A stretch of DNA of 64,000 nt from Hofstenia miamia (taxonomy: Eukaryota; Xenacoelomorpha; Acoela). Every line of letters begins with the position of its first letter. The stretch's first letter is position 1. The notes beneath the pieces were generated by a model. It did not search any database. It was not told where the DNA came from and was given only the letters and a program-made list of their open reading frames with translations. The stretch is taken from the NCBI GenBank assembly GCA_004352715.1, contig SCFE01000085.1, positions 1,314,347 through 1,378,346 on the forward strand, given 5' to 3'. Position numbers and translations under genes: made by a program. Below, piece after piece: positions 11,186-23,019 of the stretch.

Positions 11186-12869
11186 CCCAGATAACAATTT
11201 TGGTTGTTTTTACGTTGTTTATAGTTGTTTCATACTTTTGGTTGTTGCAGCAACCACTAACATCATAATAACAACTTCAGTAAAAAATAATCAGCAAGCA
11301 GATGCTTGCAAATTTAACTCACTTTGTTATTTTATTACTAGATCCTTTTATATAAAAAAGGATTTGCAAAACCTTTTTTGAAATTTTTAATTTGTGAAAA
11401 ATTATAATATACCAGATAAGTGAATTTTCAAAATAATTTATTCATGAATATTTGGACTCCTTGATATTGACAGTTAAATATCATAAGTTACAATTGAGCT
11501 GAGGAGATTTTTCACGATNNNNNNNNNNNNNNNNNNNNNNNNNNNNNNNNNNNNNNNNNNNNNNNNNNNNNNNNNNNNNNNNNNNNNNNNNNNNNNNNNN
11601 NNNNNNNNNNNNNNNNNNNNNNNNNNNNNNNNNNNNNNNNNNNNNNNNNNNNNNNNNNNNNNNNNNNNNNNNNNNNNNNNNNNNNNNNNNNNNNNNNNNN
11701 NNNNNNNNNNNNNNNNNNNNNNNNNNNNNNNNNNNNNNNNNNNNNNNNNNNNNNNNNNNNNNNNNNNNNNNNNNNNNNNNNNNNNNNNNNNNNNNNNNNN
11801 NNNNNNNNNNNNNNNNNNNNNNNNNNNNNNNNNNNNNNNNNNNNNNNNNNNNNNNNNNNNNNNNNNNNNNNNNNNNNNNNNNNNNNNNNNNNNNNNNNNN
11901 NNNNNNNNNNNNNNNNNNNNNNNNNNNNNNNNNNNNNNNNNNNNNNNNNNNNNNNNNNNNNNNNNNNNNNNNNNNNNNNNNNNNNNNNNNNNNNNNNNNN
12001 NNNNNNNNNNNNNNNNNNNNNNNNNNNNNNNNNNNNNNNNNNNNNNNNNNNNNNNNNNNNNNNNNNNNNNNNNNNNNNNNNNNNNNNNNNNNNNNNNNNN
12101 NNNNNNNNNNNNNNNNNNNNNNNNNNNNNNNNNNNNNNNNNNNNNNNNNNNNNNNNNNNNNNNNNNNNNNNNNNNNNNNNNNNNNNNNNNNNNNNNNNNN
12201 NNNNNNNNNNNNNNNNNNNNNNNNNNNNNNNNNNNNNNNNNNNNNNNNNNNNNNNNNNNNNNNNNNNNNNNNNNNNNNNNNNNNNNNNNNNNNNNNNNNN
12301 NNNNNNNNNNNNNNNNNNNNNNNNNNNNNNNNNNNNNNNNNNNNNNNNNNNNNNNNNNNNNNNNNNNNNNNNNNNNNNNNNNNNNNNNNNNNNNNNNNNN
12401 NNNNNNNNNNNNNNNNNNNNNNNNNNNNNNNNNNNNNNNNNNNNNNNNNNNNNNNNNNNNNNNNNNNNNNNNNNNNNNNNNNNNNNNNNNNNNNNNNNNN
12501 NNNNNNNNNNNNNNNNNNATATGCTTGACAGTATATCAAAGATAGTGGTCTGCCCTTATGTTGGGCTTGTGTTTGTTTAAACAGCAATGTTTGAACTGCT
12601 TAGCAATATAAAATTTTATTTTGCATACAAAAGTAATGCTAAAACAAGCATGTGACAACATAAAACAACGTTGTTACGACCTCAAAATATTGCTGTTTCA
12701 TGCATAAAAAACAACCAAAAAGCAACCAAGTGTGACATTGTTGAAGCAACGTTGTTTCGACCAATCAAATGGTACCATTTCGACGTTAAAACAACGTTGT
12801 TTTTAATACATAAAACAACCATATAACAACCCAAAACAACGTTGTTTAGACCTTAAATTGTTATCTGGG
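11186..12869. mobile_element. DNA transposon with 15-bp inverted ends and AACAACGTTGTT palindromes
   Basis: The left end CCCAGATAACAATTT (from 11186) is matched in reverse complement at 12855-12869. Inside the right end are four near-copies of the palindrome AACAACGTTGTT (12664, about 12746, 12790, 12835), and the left end has the half-site ACGTTGTTTATAG. Such subterminal repeats are typical transposase-binding arrays of cut-and-paste elements. A flanking TT on both sides is the only target-duplication candidate. Most of the interior is an unsequenced gap, so no transposase is seen and the superfamily is undetermined. Confidence 0.65.
11519..12518. other. Assembly gap (1000 N)
   Basis: Exactly 1000 N, a conventional unknown-length gap, inside the inverted-end element. 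Reading frames that cross it are artefacts. Confidence 0.98.
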
Positions 12870-12883
12870 TTCCCTTTTTTATA

Positions 12884-13690
12884 TTGGCCGCATTGATTGT
12901 TCACATGTATATTAGGTTAACATGTACATATTTATATGTAGGGTTATTACATGTAAGGAATTATAACAAGCTAATGCATCCAGGTTGCGAATTCCTCTTA
13001 GTTTACAAAGTTGTTAATAACAAGAGCAATAAATGCATTAAATTAGTAAGGTATCACACACTGTCAATATCGTATTCTCGCACATTATTCCATGCACTGA
13101 GTCATTGGCATTGCTGGTGGTATTTCTCTCGATGTTTAAGTGTCAGCTGGAATTAATTGTTATCATGGTTTCTTCGATTCCTCTTTGTGCTTTGCCTCAG
13201 GTCGTGTCCCTGACCCTGTACATTGTACCATCCATCTCGTGTCTGGCATCTAAATTACTGTAGTTAGTTCAAGTGTCAATCGTAGTTGATCAGATATTAT
13301 TCTAATTAATAATTCACAACAAGTTAGAGTAAAGGAAGAGAGATGGAAACTTGGAATCTGTCACCTACTGTACTAGTTAAGAAGGGAGAGTAGTTAAAGT
13401 AGCTCCTAAAATTAGTTAAGCTTTAGTATTTGGAAGGTTGTCAAGATTCTACAGTAAACTGATGGTTGTCTGAGTGCATGGAAAGTTGTCTCAGTGATAT
13501 TGTGTTTGTGAAATCCTATTAATTTAGTGGATTGATTGTTCTTGTTATTCTCACTATGTAAATATAAGGAGATAATGCAACCTCAATGCTTTAGCTTGTT
13601 ATTTTTCCTTACATATAATACCCCTACAGATATAATAGTACATGTTAACCCATCATACATGTTAACAATCAATGCTGACTGCAATAAAAT
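12884..13690. repeat. Fold-back repeat, arms ~105 bp
   Basis: 12884-12990 and 13570-13690 are inverted copies: both translate, on opposite strands, to a stretch of the type ALIV-MY--LTCT----G-L-VR--NKL-H. The arms flank about 580 bases without a gene. The 111-codon open stretch at 13536-13871 lies across the right arm and shows no domain. This is probably a small fold-back or miniature element. Confidence 0.6.
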
Positions 13691-13970
13691 CACCAATGCA
13701 ATTTTTAGGCATAAATTAAAACCATTTGAAATTAAATATGGTTCAATGAAAGTAGAAATTCTTGCCTCATTAGAAAGCCTCAAGAAATGTCAACACACTT
13801 GTGCTGTACACACAGATAATGTAACATCCTCTACCATGCATTATTACTGTTTGTCCTTTGTTACTATATAACATTGGTTGTAGATTTGTGGGAAAGGAAT
13901 TTCCTAACTAGATACTGCTTTAGCTTTTATGTATTTCTGTTAATGTAACCTAACAAGATTTAACCATTCA

Positions 13971-14131
13971 CTAATTAGGTGATGAAGCCACACAGCATTT
14001 CCTCCAATGATTGATAATGGTCACCTGCCTGAAGCTGATCTCCACATCAAGTTTCACCAAATCCTTTGATGTTCCATTTGGTTGAGTTCCACATCTCAGC
14101 TCATTGATACAATTTATGTGTACCTTATCCT
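13971..14131 (-). other. Open stretch running into gap, unidentified
   Basis: About 52 codons are open on the minus strand from the gap edge to a stop at 13971-13973. Composition is less AT-rich than the surroundings. It could be the 3' end of a gene or element cut by the gap. I recognise no domain and give it no function. Confidence 0.2.
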
Positions 14132-15131
14132 NNNNNNNNNNNNNNNNNNNNNNNNNNNNNNNNNNNNNNNNNNNNNNNNNNNNNNNNNNNNNNNNNNNNN
14201 NNNNNNNNNNNNNNNNNNNNNNNNNNNNNNNNNNNNNNNNNNNNNNNNNNNNNNNNNNNNNNNNNNNNNNNNNNNNNNNNNNNNNNNNNNNNNNNNNNNN
14301 NNNNNNNNNNNNNNNNNNNNNNNNNNNNNNNNNNNNNNNNNNNNNNNNNNNNNNNNNNNNNNNNNNNNNNNNNNNNNNNNNNNNNNNNNNNNNNNNNNNN
14401 NNNNNNNNNNNNNNNNNNNNNNNNNNNNNNNNNNNNNNNNNNNNNNNNNNNNNNNNNNNNNNNNNNNNNNNNNNNNNNNNNNNNNNNNNNNNNNNNNNNN
14501 NNNNNNNNNNNNNNNNNNNNNNNNNNNNNNNNNNNNNNNNNNNNNNNNNNNNNNNNNNNNNNNNNNNNNNNNNNNNNNNNNNNNNNNNNNNNNNNNNNNN
14601 NNNNNNNNNNNNNNNNNNNNNNNNNNNNNNNNNNNNNNNNNNNNNNNNNNNNNNNNNNNNNNNNNNNNNNNNNNNNNNNNNNNNNNNNNNNNNNNNNNNN
14701 NNNNNNNNNNNNNNNNNNNNNNNNNNNNNNNNNNNNNNNNNNNNNNNNNNNNNNNNNNNNNNNNNNNNNNNNNNNNNNNNNNNNNNNNNNNNNNNNNNNN
14801 NNNNNNNNNNNNNNNNNNNNNNNNNNNNNNNNNNNNNNNNNNNNNNNNNNNNNNNNNNNNNNNNNNNNNNNNNNNNNNNNNNNNNNNNNNNNNNNNNNNN
14901 NNNNNNNNNNNNNNNNNNNNNNNNNNNNNNNNNNNNNNNNNNNNNNNNNNNNNNNNNNNNNNNNNNNNNNNNNNNNNNNNNNNNNNNNNNNNNNNNNNNN
15001 NNNNNNNNNNNNNNNNNNNNNNNNNNNNNNNNNNNNNNNNNNNNNNNNNNNNNNNNNNNNNNNNNNNNNNNNNNNNNNNNNNNNNNNNNNNNNNNNNNNN
15101 NNNNNNNNNNNNNNNNNNNNNNNNNNNNNNN
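14132..15131. other. Assembly gap (1000 N)
   Basis: Exactly 1000 N. It removes the upstream part of the Gypsy reverse transcriptase that begins at its right edge. Confidence 0.98.
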
Positions 15132-15133
15132 CA

Positions 15134-15349
15134 TTCATAACGCCATATGGTTTATTTGAATGGATGTACATGGCATTTGGACTTTGCAATGCGCTGGCGA
15201 CTTTTCAACACTATGTCACGAAAGTTCTTAAACAGGATAATAAAAAAATGGATGAAGGAGTATGTGCTTACATAGACGACATATTAGTTGCAAGCAATAC
15301 AATAGAGGAACATTTGGAAAAATTAGATAAAACACTAATGATTCTGTAG
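15134..15349 (+). pseudogene. Ty3/Gypsy-type reverse transcriptase fragment
   Basis: The frame starting at the gap edge reads through the palm of an LTR-retrotransposon reverse transcriptase. It begins TPYGLFEW, then MAFGLCNALATFQ (family pattern: PFGL-NAPATFQ), then the catalytic AYIDDILVAS with the YIDD box, followed by EEHLEKL, and stops at 15349. The order and spacing match Ty3/Gypsy Pol. Only about 71 codons remain: the 5' part is in the gap, and the thumb, RNase H and integrase expected downstream are absent, so the copy is truncated. No long terminal repeat is visible nearby. Lys-rich sequence and IDD rather than VDD fit an AT-biased genome. Confidence 0.88.
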
Positions 15350-15650
15350 TTGATGATGGATTCTTCTCAAAATATTTAATCATTTGTAATTATTTTTAAA
15401 TTTCGATTATATAACAAAGGTAAGTCATTATAACATTCATGACAATCATCAATCTATTTCCACCCAAACAGGTGATCATCATTAGCTCCAAAGTAATTCA
15501 ATGAATATTTGTAAACATAGGGAGAAATTGAATCACAGAAATTCTGTTCAAAATTCTTAATTTTTACGCTAGATGTCTACCTGAATGTATCAACTTTCTA
15601 AAGGCAAAAACAACAAATTTCTAATTTATACAGTTAAAAATTCAAAACTC

Positions 15651-16005
15651 AAAAAGTCATACTGAATTTTTTAAAGGTCTTTTTAATGTCTATTTGAATC
15701 TGTTTTTAGAATTTTTCTATGTGTTTTCAATTTCTTTACACAATCATTTTGTATTAAAATTTGAAAACACTAATTTGAGAGTACTTTTTTTTAAAATTGA
15801 TGTTTGCTCAAAGAAAAAAGCAAAACTAAAAAAGTCATACTGAATTTTTTAAAGATCTTTTTAATGTCTATCTGAATCTGTCTTTAGAATTCTTCTATGT
15901 GTGTTCAATTTTTTTCCACAAAGGATGTTATATTAGCTTTTGCAAAACATTAATTTGAATGTGCATGTTTTCAAAATTGATATTGCTCAACTGATAAATG
16001 CTATT
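15651..16005 (+). repeat. ~178-bp tandem duplication
   Basis: AAAAAGTCATACTGAATTTT at 15651 recurs at 15829, and the following 150 or so bases match with moderate divergence. There are two copies and no coding content. Confidence 0.75.
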
Positions 16006-16384
16006 ATAAAAAATATATATTGTAAACAATATTAAAACTAGATTCCTTGTCCATATTTTGAATTATTAAATATTATCGTTCAATTTTCTACATAAACATT
16101 TAGATACAGTCTGTTACAAATTGTCATTTGTAGTAAAGTAGAGATGTCATTTCAAAAATAATTCTGCATCTTCTAGGCAATAAGGATTCAAAATATTTGG
16201 CAGTTGTGGTGTGTACTATGAAAATTTCAATAGAAAAAATATGGGGTAATAATAATACATCACAAGTACTTTTTGGAGTAGAAAGGTTTGGGTGGGAGCA
16301 CTCTTGGGCTGGAGAAAATAAAGCGTGGGGCAATATGGGGCAGATGTCAGCATGTGGAAATGCGGCAGGGCACAAAATCTGTGG

Positions 16385-16796
16385 NNNNNNNNNNNNNNNN
16401 NNNNNNNNNNNNNNNNNNNNNNNNNNNNNNNNNNNNNNNNNNNNNNNNNNNNNNNNNNNNNNNNNNNNNNNNNNNNNNNNNNNNNNNNNNNNNNNNNNNN
16501 NNNNNNNNNNNNNNNNNNNNNNNNNNNNNNNNNNNNNNNNNNNNNNNNNNNNNNNNNNNNNNNNNNNNNNNNNNNNNNNNNNNNNNNNNNNNNNNNNNNN
16601 NNNNNNNNNNNNNNNNNNNNNNNNNNNNNNNNNNNNNNNNNNNNNNNNNNNNNNNNNNNNNNNNNNNNNNNNNNNNNNNNNNNNNNNNNNNNNNNNNNNN
16701 NNNNNNNNNNNNNNNNNNNNNNNNNNNNNNNNNNNNNNNNNNNNNNNNNNNNNNNNNNNNNNNNNNNNNNATATATATATATATATATATATATAT
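16385..16796. repeat. Gap (386 N) ending in a (TA)n tract
   Basis: N from 16385 to 16770 followed directly by (AT)13. The 180 bases before the gap are unusually G-rich for the window, with repeated GGGGCA/TGGGG motifs, but show no identifiable gene. Confidence 0.9.
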
Positions 16797-16799
16797 GAA

Positions 16800-17800
16800 T
16801 ATATATGTAAATATAAATATATTCGATTTTTTTCTAAGAAAAAATATCATATTTAAATGTAATGTGAGTAGAGAAGATCTCGTAATTACACCATAAGTGA
16901 TTTTTGTACTTTGCAAATGCATTGAGATGTTCAGAATCAAAATAATATAACAATAATAAAACGTTTCAAAGCGTCTTTAGGTACTTAAACGCAAATCGTT
17001 AACATACCGCCCATAAAAATTGCTTGACATGATCTTTTTAGAATTATTCTCGTGTTTTACCCATTCTGTTAATCTTTACAGGTACTAGTAACAATGGTTC
17101 TCGTATCCACCCTACCAGCCGGTAAAAACCTCATGGCCCTTGTCTAGAGTCCTACTAGGTGTGGGGCGGCTGTCGGACGCCCCTTTGGCGATGCCGTTGC
17201 AAGGAGAGCAGTTGTCCTCTAAAATCAGTTTTTCAGAAAAAAAACTTCCGAAATTTGATAATTAAAGCATTAAAATTACTCAAAGTGCTGGGCAATAAAT
17301 GCAAATTGCCCCCTAACCCTAGCCAACATTCTTATTCTTCTAGCCAACCACCACCCATAGTTTATTAAACGTTATATTTACTCTGAAAATATATTCTAAT
17401 GATGAATGAATTATGGGATCTTATTGTTTGTGCGTTTAAAAGCACAGTGGAAAGTGACATGGTTTCTATAAGCTCTAAATCATGTTACTATAACGATTAA
17501 TTTGCAAAATATTACGGTAAAAGTTAAATGGATAGTTACAATTACATATGGTGTTATATTATTTTTTAGATGCTTAGATCCTTAGAGCTCTTATTTACAG
17601 AATTTATACCAATGAATCGAAATTAAATGTTCAATGGCACTATTACGTTTTGCACTTGTATTGATTCAAAAAAGACGACTTGACTCACGTTAGTGAACTT
17701 TTTCGCACAATCGTACAATGTTCATAAGTGGACGTTTTTTAAATTGCAGTGTATTTCAATCATATTTTAGTAAGTAAATGTATAAATATGGTAAATGCCA
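16800..17800. other. Non-coding stretch with a short GC-rich island
   Basis: Mostly AT-rich. 17090-17230 is GC-rich and ends near a CCCCTAACCCTAGCC run. It could be a short interspersed element, but I find no clear A and B boxes or tail, so it is left unclassified. Confidence 0.35.
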
Positions 17801-17808
17801 CGTGCTAT

Positions 17809-18402
17809 AAGTGTTGCAACCAGGCCGGGCTTTTGTATGGGCCGGGCTCACATATTTGAAGAATATAAACGGGCCAGGCTGGGCCTGAAATTGTGATTTT
17901 AACGAGCCTAATTATCATTTTCAATAATACTTGAAATCTGACAGGACAGCCAATTACAGTATTAGCAGCCAATGAAGAATTAAAAAAATGAAATTGTGGC
18001 TTACAGATCATCCCCAATCTGTTCAGATGATCCAAGAAACCCACTTGTGTTTTGGCGCCAATACCATAGCACTTTTCCCCAATTATCAAAAATACTCCAG
18101 ATACTTCCCATTCAAGGTGGGTCTGTACAAAGCGAACGAGATTTTTCAGACGCTGGCAACATTCTCACAGAAAAACGAAACAGACTGGATCCTGAACATT
18201 TCAGTCAAATAGAGCTTTTAAGCTCATCGGCGAAAGCCGGTATTAAATTTTTTTGAACATAGTTTTTTTAATTCCCATGGTTGAAATATAAAAGGCCGTG
18301 CTTCAAAATTCGTGCAATAAGACGGGCCAGGCTGGGCCGGGCTTCAAAATACATGTGCCGAGCCAGGTCGGGGCAAAAAATTGCGGCCCGGTTGCAACAC
18401 TG
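17809..18402 (+). mobile_element. 594-bp hAT element with 8-bp target duplication
   Basis: Both ends carry the inverted repeat (A/C)AGTGTTGCAACC followed by GGCCGGG-rich sequence, and CGTGCTAT is repeated directly outside each end (17801-17808 and 18403-18410). An 8-bp duplication and this end type define the hAT superfamily. The interior keeps only the 3' end of the transposase gene, so this is an internally deleted non-autonomous copy mobilised in trans. The first base of the left end is A where the right has C. Confidence 0.93.
17996..18256 (+). pseudogene. hAT transposase C-terminal dimerisation region
   Basis: An 86-codon open stretch reads FWRQYHSTFPQLSKI, then GGSVQSERDFSDAGNIL and KRNRLDPEHF. 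This is the C-terminal hAT dimerisation signature (family pattern: P---S-PSER-FS-AG-----KR--L-P). It lies inside the 594-bp element and runs up to its 3' subterminal region. The BED finger and catalytic core are missing, so it encodes no active enzyme. The ATG at 17996 is only the first Met in the frame, not a natural start. Confidence 0.88.
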
Positions 18403-18436
18403 CGTGCTATCGCAGCTTGAGATTTGAGAAACTCCC

Positions 18437-18558
18437 AGACCAGTATGATCAGGGGTGTCCATGGGTCNNNNNNNNNNNNNNNNNNNNNNNNNNNNNNNNN
18501 NNNNNNNNNNNNNNNNNNNNNNNNNNNNGACCAGTATGATCAGGGGTGTCCATGGGTC
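18437..18558 (+). repeat. 30-bp duplicate flanking a 61-N gap
   Basis: The same 30 bases, beginning GACCAGTATGATCAGGGG, stand on both sides of N 18468-18528. This is either two repeats bracketing the gap or a false overlap. The GTCATACAGGTCACGGGTG-type repeat continues to about 18625. Confidence 0.75.
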
Positions 18559-18629
18559 ATACAGGTCACGGGTGAAATGGGTCACTAATTTTGGTAGATC
18601 ACACAGGTCGCGGGTGAGTCTGTTTTTCC

Positions 18630-20120
18630 GCATGACCTACGGAAATTTGACACAAAGTTAAAAATTAATTGATGTTTACCGAAAAATCATATTCTAAATG
18701 GCGGCTCATTAATTTAATCAGTTCAAAAAGTTTATGTGGTAGCTGTAATACTTGAAATAGGATTAAAGGTTTTGTTTGTTTAGACGTAAATGTCGAAATA
18801 ACTATATCCACTGTTTAGAAAATGATCATAAAAGCTTTTAGAGGTTGCTATTGATACATTTTCAAAACGATAAATATTTATGTAAGAGAATGCTATAATT
18901 AATTATTACAAAGCATTTTCTGTTAGCATAAATTGTAAATTTTAATTTCGCTGGCATATAAATTTTCAAATTAGAGATAAATTGATCCGTTAGATGGCTA
19001 CAACATTTACAAAAACGATGTTATCAATTTCTCCATATGGAAGTTTTGCCGTGGTTGTTAAGAATTGTGTTTATTATATCCTTGCATTAAGGTATACATT
19101 TAAGATTTGAACTTTCATTTGACATATGTCTTATTACTTCCTTTGTCCAGCTCGAGTACTCACACCTTTTGTAAGTTTCTTGATAAATTAAAGTCCAAAC
19201 TAAATATCATTTGCTTCAAACTTTCAAAGTTTCCTGGTTCTACATTATTTTTGTTCTGTAATGCTACTTGAAATTATTTTTATTGAACGAATAGTTATAG
19301 CAAGCAATGTCATTTATTTCTTTTAACTTTTGCAATCTGATTTCTTATAAAATACAGAAAAACGTGACATGAAGTATTGTTTACACGAAAAGTTTTCACT
19401 TGCGATTTATATTCTTAACAGCAAAACTTACCAAATGTTTCATTGTGGTAATCTTCATAAAGAGCGTCAATACTTAGTGAGTACATGTAGAAGTTTGAAT
19501 TGCTTACGAATATCACTCCAATTAGTAGATAGCAAAGAATTTTAAATTTCTTAAAAAATCAATGTAGTAATGGTAATTAAACTGAAGATAAGATTTGAAT
19601 TGAAATGAGCAAGTGAATCAATAAAAACCGCTGCTTACTTAACATATTAAAAACGACTATATTTTTTAAAATATGTATGTTGTTTGTAATATTTTGAATC
19701 CGTTTGCCACAGTGCGATTACAAGAACCACAAATGTACTATCATAAAAAGTGAAATAGTCACCTGGGGTATTTGACAAAACATTATTTGTTTCAACTTTA
19801 TTTAGACAGATTTCAAACATACCACCAGGGTTGACAAAAAAGTGTATTTTTTACAAAAAAAACTATAAATGATTATATATTATAATGGTATGAAATGAAG
19901 AAAGCATTTAAATTCAGCTATATATGGGGCTGGTTACGTCTCCAGGCGTTCACTACTAGCCCTAATCTTAATCAGAATCTAGCCCTAACACTAACAAAAT
20001 AATTTATTATTTCATTGGCCTAGTACGAAAGCAAACCTTTATAAACGTTAGTATGGACTTAAAAATTGAAAAACTTTTTCCGAAAATGCATTGCGTGAAC
20101 TCCAATATGCTTTGAATAGA
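18630..20120. other. AT-rich stretch, no gene seen
   Basis: No long reading frames or repeats beyond a short TAGCCCTAA-type run near 19955-19995. Confidence 0.4.
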
Positions 20121-20149
20121 TTTGCTGACGGGATGACCACCCTATAAAT

Positions 20150-20730
20150 CGTCCAGTTACATTGATTTCAACATATGTTGCAATTGAACCACTTAGCGAG
20201 GTTGAAAGGTATGATCGCAAAAAAAGAAAAATTAAAGGTTCTTGCTCACAATTGTATCATGGAATACAACAAACATATGGGATATGCTGATGCAATTGAC
20301 AGTTACTTGGCAAGATTTCGAATTGAAATTAACTGTTTCAAGCGCCATTATTTAAAATTTTTTGATCATTTAATGGATGTAGCAGTAATAACTGATGGCT
20401 AATTTGCAGACGTGATTGCAAAGCATTAGATCAAAAACCAATGTCACTGTCTAACTTCAAACAATCTGTTGCCTACCCTTTATGCTCTAGTGCAGCATCT
20501 GAGAGTAAAATAAGCCGCCGTTCTTCAATACTCCAAAATCGTATTGATGCAAAAAAAGAAAACCAAGTCATGCTCAAAGGCCAAATAAAGCAATTCGCTT
20601 AAATGCTCTGAATCATCTCTCGTTAATATCTGAAAAGAAAAGTCGATGCAAGCACCCAGGATGCTCCTCACAAGTTTGCACAAGTTGTACAAACAATAAG
20701 AACTGTTTTTATGATTTTCACACTGAATAA
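20150..20730 (+). pseudogene. piggyBac transposase, C-terminal third, broken
   Basis: The start of the relic reads STYVAIEPLSEVERYDR in one frame, then shifts near 20238 to the frame with MEYNKHMGYADAIDSYL and FFDHLMDVAV, matching the piggyBac block EYNKHMGGVDKAD--L followed by the helical FFHLLD-A. It ends with a cysteine-rich finger, RCKHPGCSSQVCTSCT then NCFYDFH, as in full piggyBac C-termini. The GGVDKAD motif, which carries the third catalytic Asp, reads MGYADAID here, so Gly-Gly-Val is altered though an Asp remains near. Stops at about 20402 and in the AIKQF region plus frameshifts make it inactive. The N-terminal two-thirds is absent. It does not closely resemble the relic at 26.5-28.0 kb. 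Confidence 0.85.
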
Positions 20731-20913
20731 ATTGCTTTTCTCTAAAGTTCTATAATTGTATTTGTAGAGTAATTTAAAAATAAAATATACATTGCCAAGG
20801 TAAAATAAGTAAAACACACATTGAGAACTATATTCTCCTAATGATGCTAATTTTCCCAATGTATCCAAATGGATACAACCAAATATTCTAATGTTTATAA
20901 ATTAATGAATATA

Positions 20914-21609
20914 CAGTACCGCTCAAAAGTATGGCAACACTTCCGAAAATATCATGTGTTTAAAAGAAATAGATAAATACATATTTATAAAAAATTTCAA
21001 TACAAATATAATGTAATGTAAATGTATTTAGTATGCAAAATGTCTATAAATCACTCACAATAAATAAAATACCGCTCACTAAAATAAAATAATGCCAGAA
21101 GAGAGCCAATGAAACATGCTCATACAAATTTAATTAAAGATACATAATTCTTGGAAATTACGCAAATAATATTCCTGGAAAAAAACTGAAAGTTTAATTT
21201 TTCAGTATTTTCGCCAGTTGGAGGGATGGCCGGGGAACTCTCCTGATTTATCCCCTATAGAAAACTGCCGGAATGATATGAAGGACATCATAAACGAGCA
21301 TCACTGTGGATCATTGGATGAGCTTATTGAGACTGTCAAGCGAGTATGGACCATGAACATCACCCTGCATAATGCAAAAAGTTGATAGATTCAATGCCAA
21401 AACATTTGGCATTGTGCCTCGCCAACAATGGTGGAGCTATTAAATATTGATATTTAATACTTATTGTGAGTGATTTATAGACATTTTGCATACTAAATAC
21501 ATTTACATTACATTATATTTGCATTGAAATTTTTAATAAATATGTATGTATCTATTTTTTTAAATACATAGTATTTTTTGAAGTGTTGCCATACTTTTGA
21601 GCGGTACTG
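20914..21609 (+). mobile_element. 696-bp internally deleted Tc1-type element
   Basis: The ends are CAGTACCGCTCAAAAGTATG in inverted orientation, with TA just outside each (20912-20913, 21610-21611), the standard Tc1/mariner target duplication. The inverted repeats are long, about 165 bases: the inner part (21016-21080, TCACTCACAATAA) pairs with 21455-21515. Between them lies only the transposase 3' end, so the copy is non-autonomous. Confidence 0.95.
21203..21385 (+). pseudogene. Tc1 transposase C-terminal fragment
   Basis: The frame reads QLEGWPGNSPDLSPIENC followed by LDELIETVKRVW and a stop at 21383-21385. WPG-SPDL-PIEN is the third catalytic block of Tc1-family transposases; the Glu of PIEN is the final acidic residue of the DDE triad and is kept. 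The DNA-binding domain and first two catalytic Asp are missing. About 61 codons remain of an enzyme normally near 340. Confidence 0.9.
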
Positions 21610-21611
21610 TA

Positions 21612-23000
21612 TATATTATGTAATATCTATAGATTACATATACGGATATACGCCACCCACTAGGAAGAGATTCAGTGATAAAATAAAATCTTAAGATAAA
21701 TTTAAAAGATACTGCTGTAAATTTGCACATTTAAACGAGCAATGGTGATCATTTTGATCTCTTTCTGTTTACAATTAATATAGTATCAGATGATGAGAAA
21801 ATAAAAAACGGATACGACCAAAAAGAACGCTGGGTTTGCAGAATGAGAGTTAATTACTGCAACAAAATTTAATTGTGATTGCATAACAAAATATAAAAAT
21901 GTACATTCATAAAGAATGAAAGTATGGACTGTTATTGAAAGAATAGCTACTAGGTGATTTTCAAATAGTACTGTCATTAGAATTTATTAATTTCAAATTG
22001 CATTCCAAAATATTTACATTACAAAAAATGCTAAATCTAAAAGTAAATTAGAATTATTTTAAAAGAGCTGAATTGATAAAGAAATACGTTTAATATAAAT
22101 TAATGCCATGGAGATGAATACATTAAGGGGCATAATCAGGGAGACAAGAATGCAGATATAAAACATTGTGAAGCAATATAGAAGAAAAAAGAAACAAAGC
22201 TTAAAATTAAACATTGAAAACCGCCAAAAACATAAAAAGGTGCTTGAGAAAGATTAGTGTTGTTCTGATGCTAACAAATTCTGTAATGAAATTTCAGCAA
22301 TTTATTCTCAATTAATTAAATCCTTGTTCAGCAGTAAGGCACCAGCAACAGCGACAAAACTTGTTGTTTTAAAAAACCATTATAATTAAGGTTTTAGTCG
22401 GATCAGGCAAAACAACGCAAAAGCAGATCAAATATCATTATGTACAAGTTATGGAGCAGAAATATGGTTGGGCTATATTCTATTTCTCTTTACTAATTGT
22501 AGAAACTGCAATGCAGAAATGAAATCGTAAATATACTTAATTTTCATTGGACAATTGAATGAGTGAGAATCTTGGAGATTTTAATTCCATCACGGATATC
22601 CTAGCATAACTTTAACATAGTCAAATTTAATTTATAAATCAATTTCGTCGACTAATGACTTCCAAACGTATTATAATTATTTAAATGTACATATTATACA
22701 TATTAATTAAATTTAAGGTAATGCGTTTATTCTTGCAAAATCAGTTATGCTTCTGAGAATAAGAAATAACAGCTTATTATACCAATTTCCTGCGGATATG
22801 CAAATACAGAAGGAATAGTTATATTGCAACTATAATCTTATTTTAAGAGTACATACCAAAACTGAATAAAAAATTGCCATTTTTTCATATCTAATTTTTT
22901 GTATTATCTATTCTACACTAATTATATTTCTAGTGTATTTCATATGCATATACACAATGTGCACCTCCTTCACATTCAAAATCAATCTTTATTGTTGTTA
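21612..23000. other. AT-rich stretch, no gene seen
   Basis: Only short chance frames, including a Phe-rich one at 21786-21977. No repeat partner was noticed. Confidence 0.4.
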
Positions 23001-23019
23001 TAGAAGTGGTTGGATTACT

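Noticed and set aside
11481-12587. 368-codon reading frame on the minus strand
   Set aside because: Nearly all codons are N; it exists only because the gap contains no stops. The same applies to the long frames across the gaps at 14132, 16385, 35065, 41012, 46618, 48836 and 51621.
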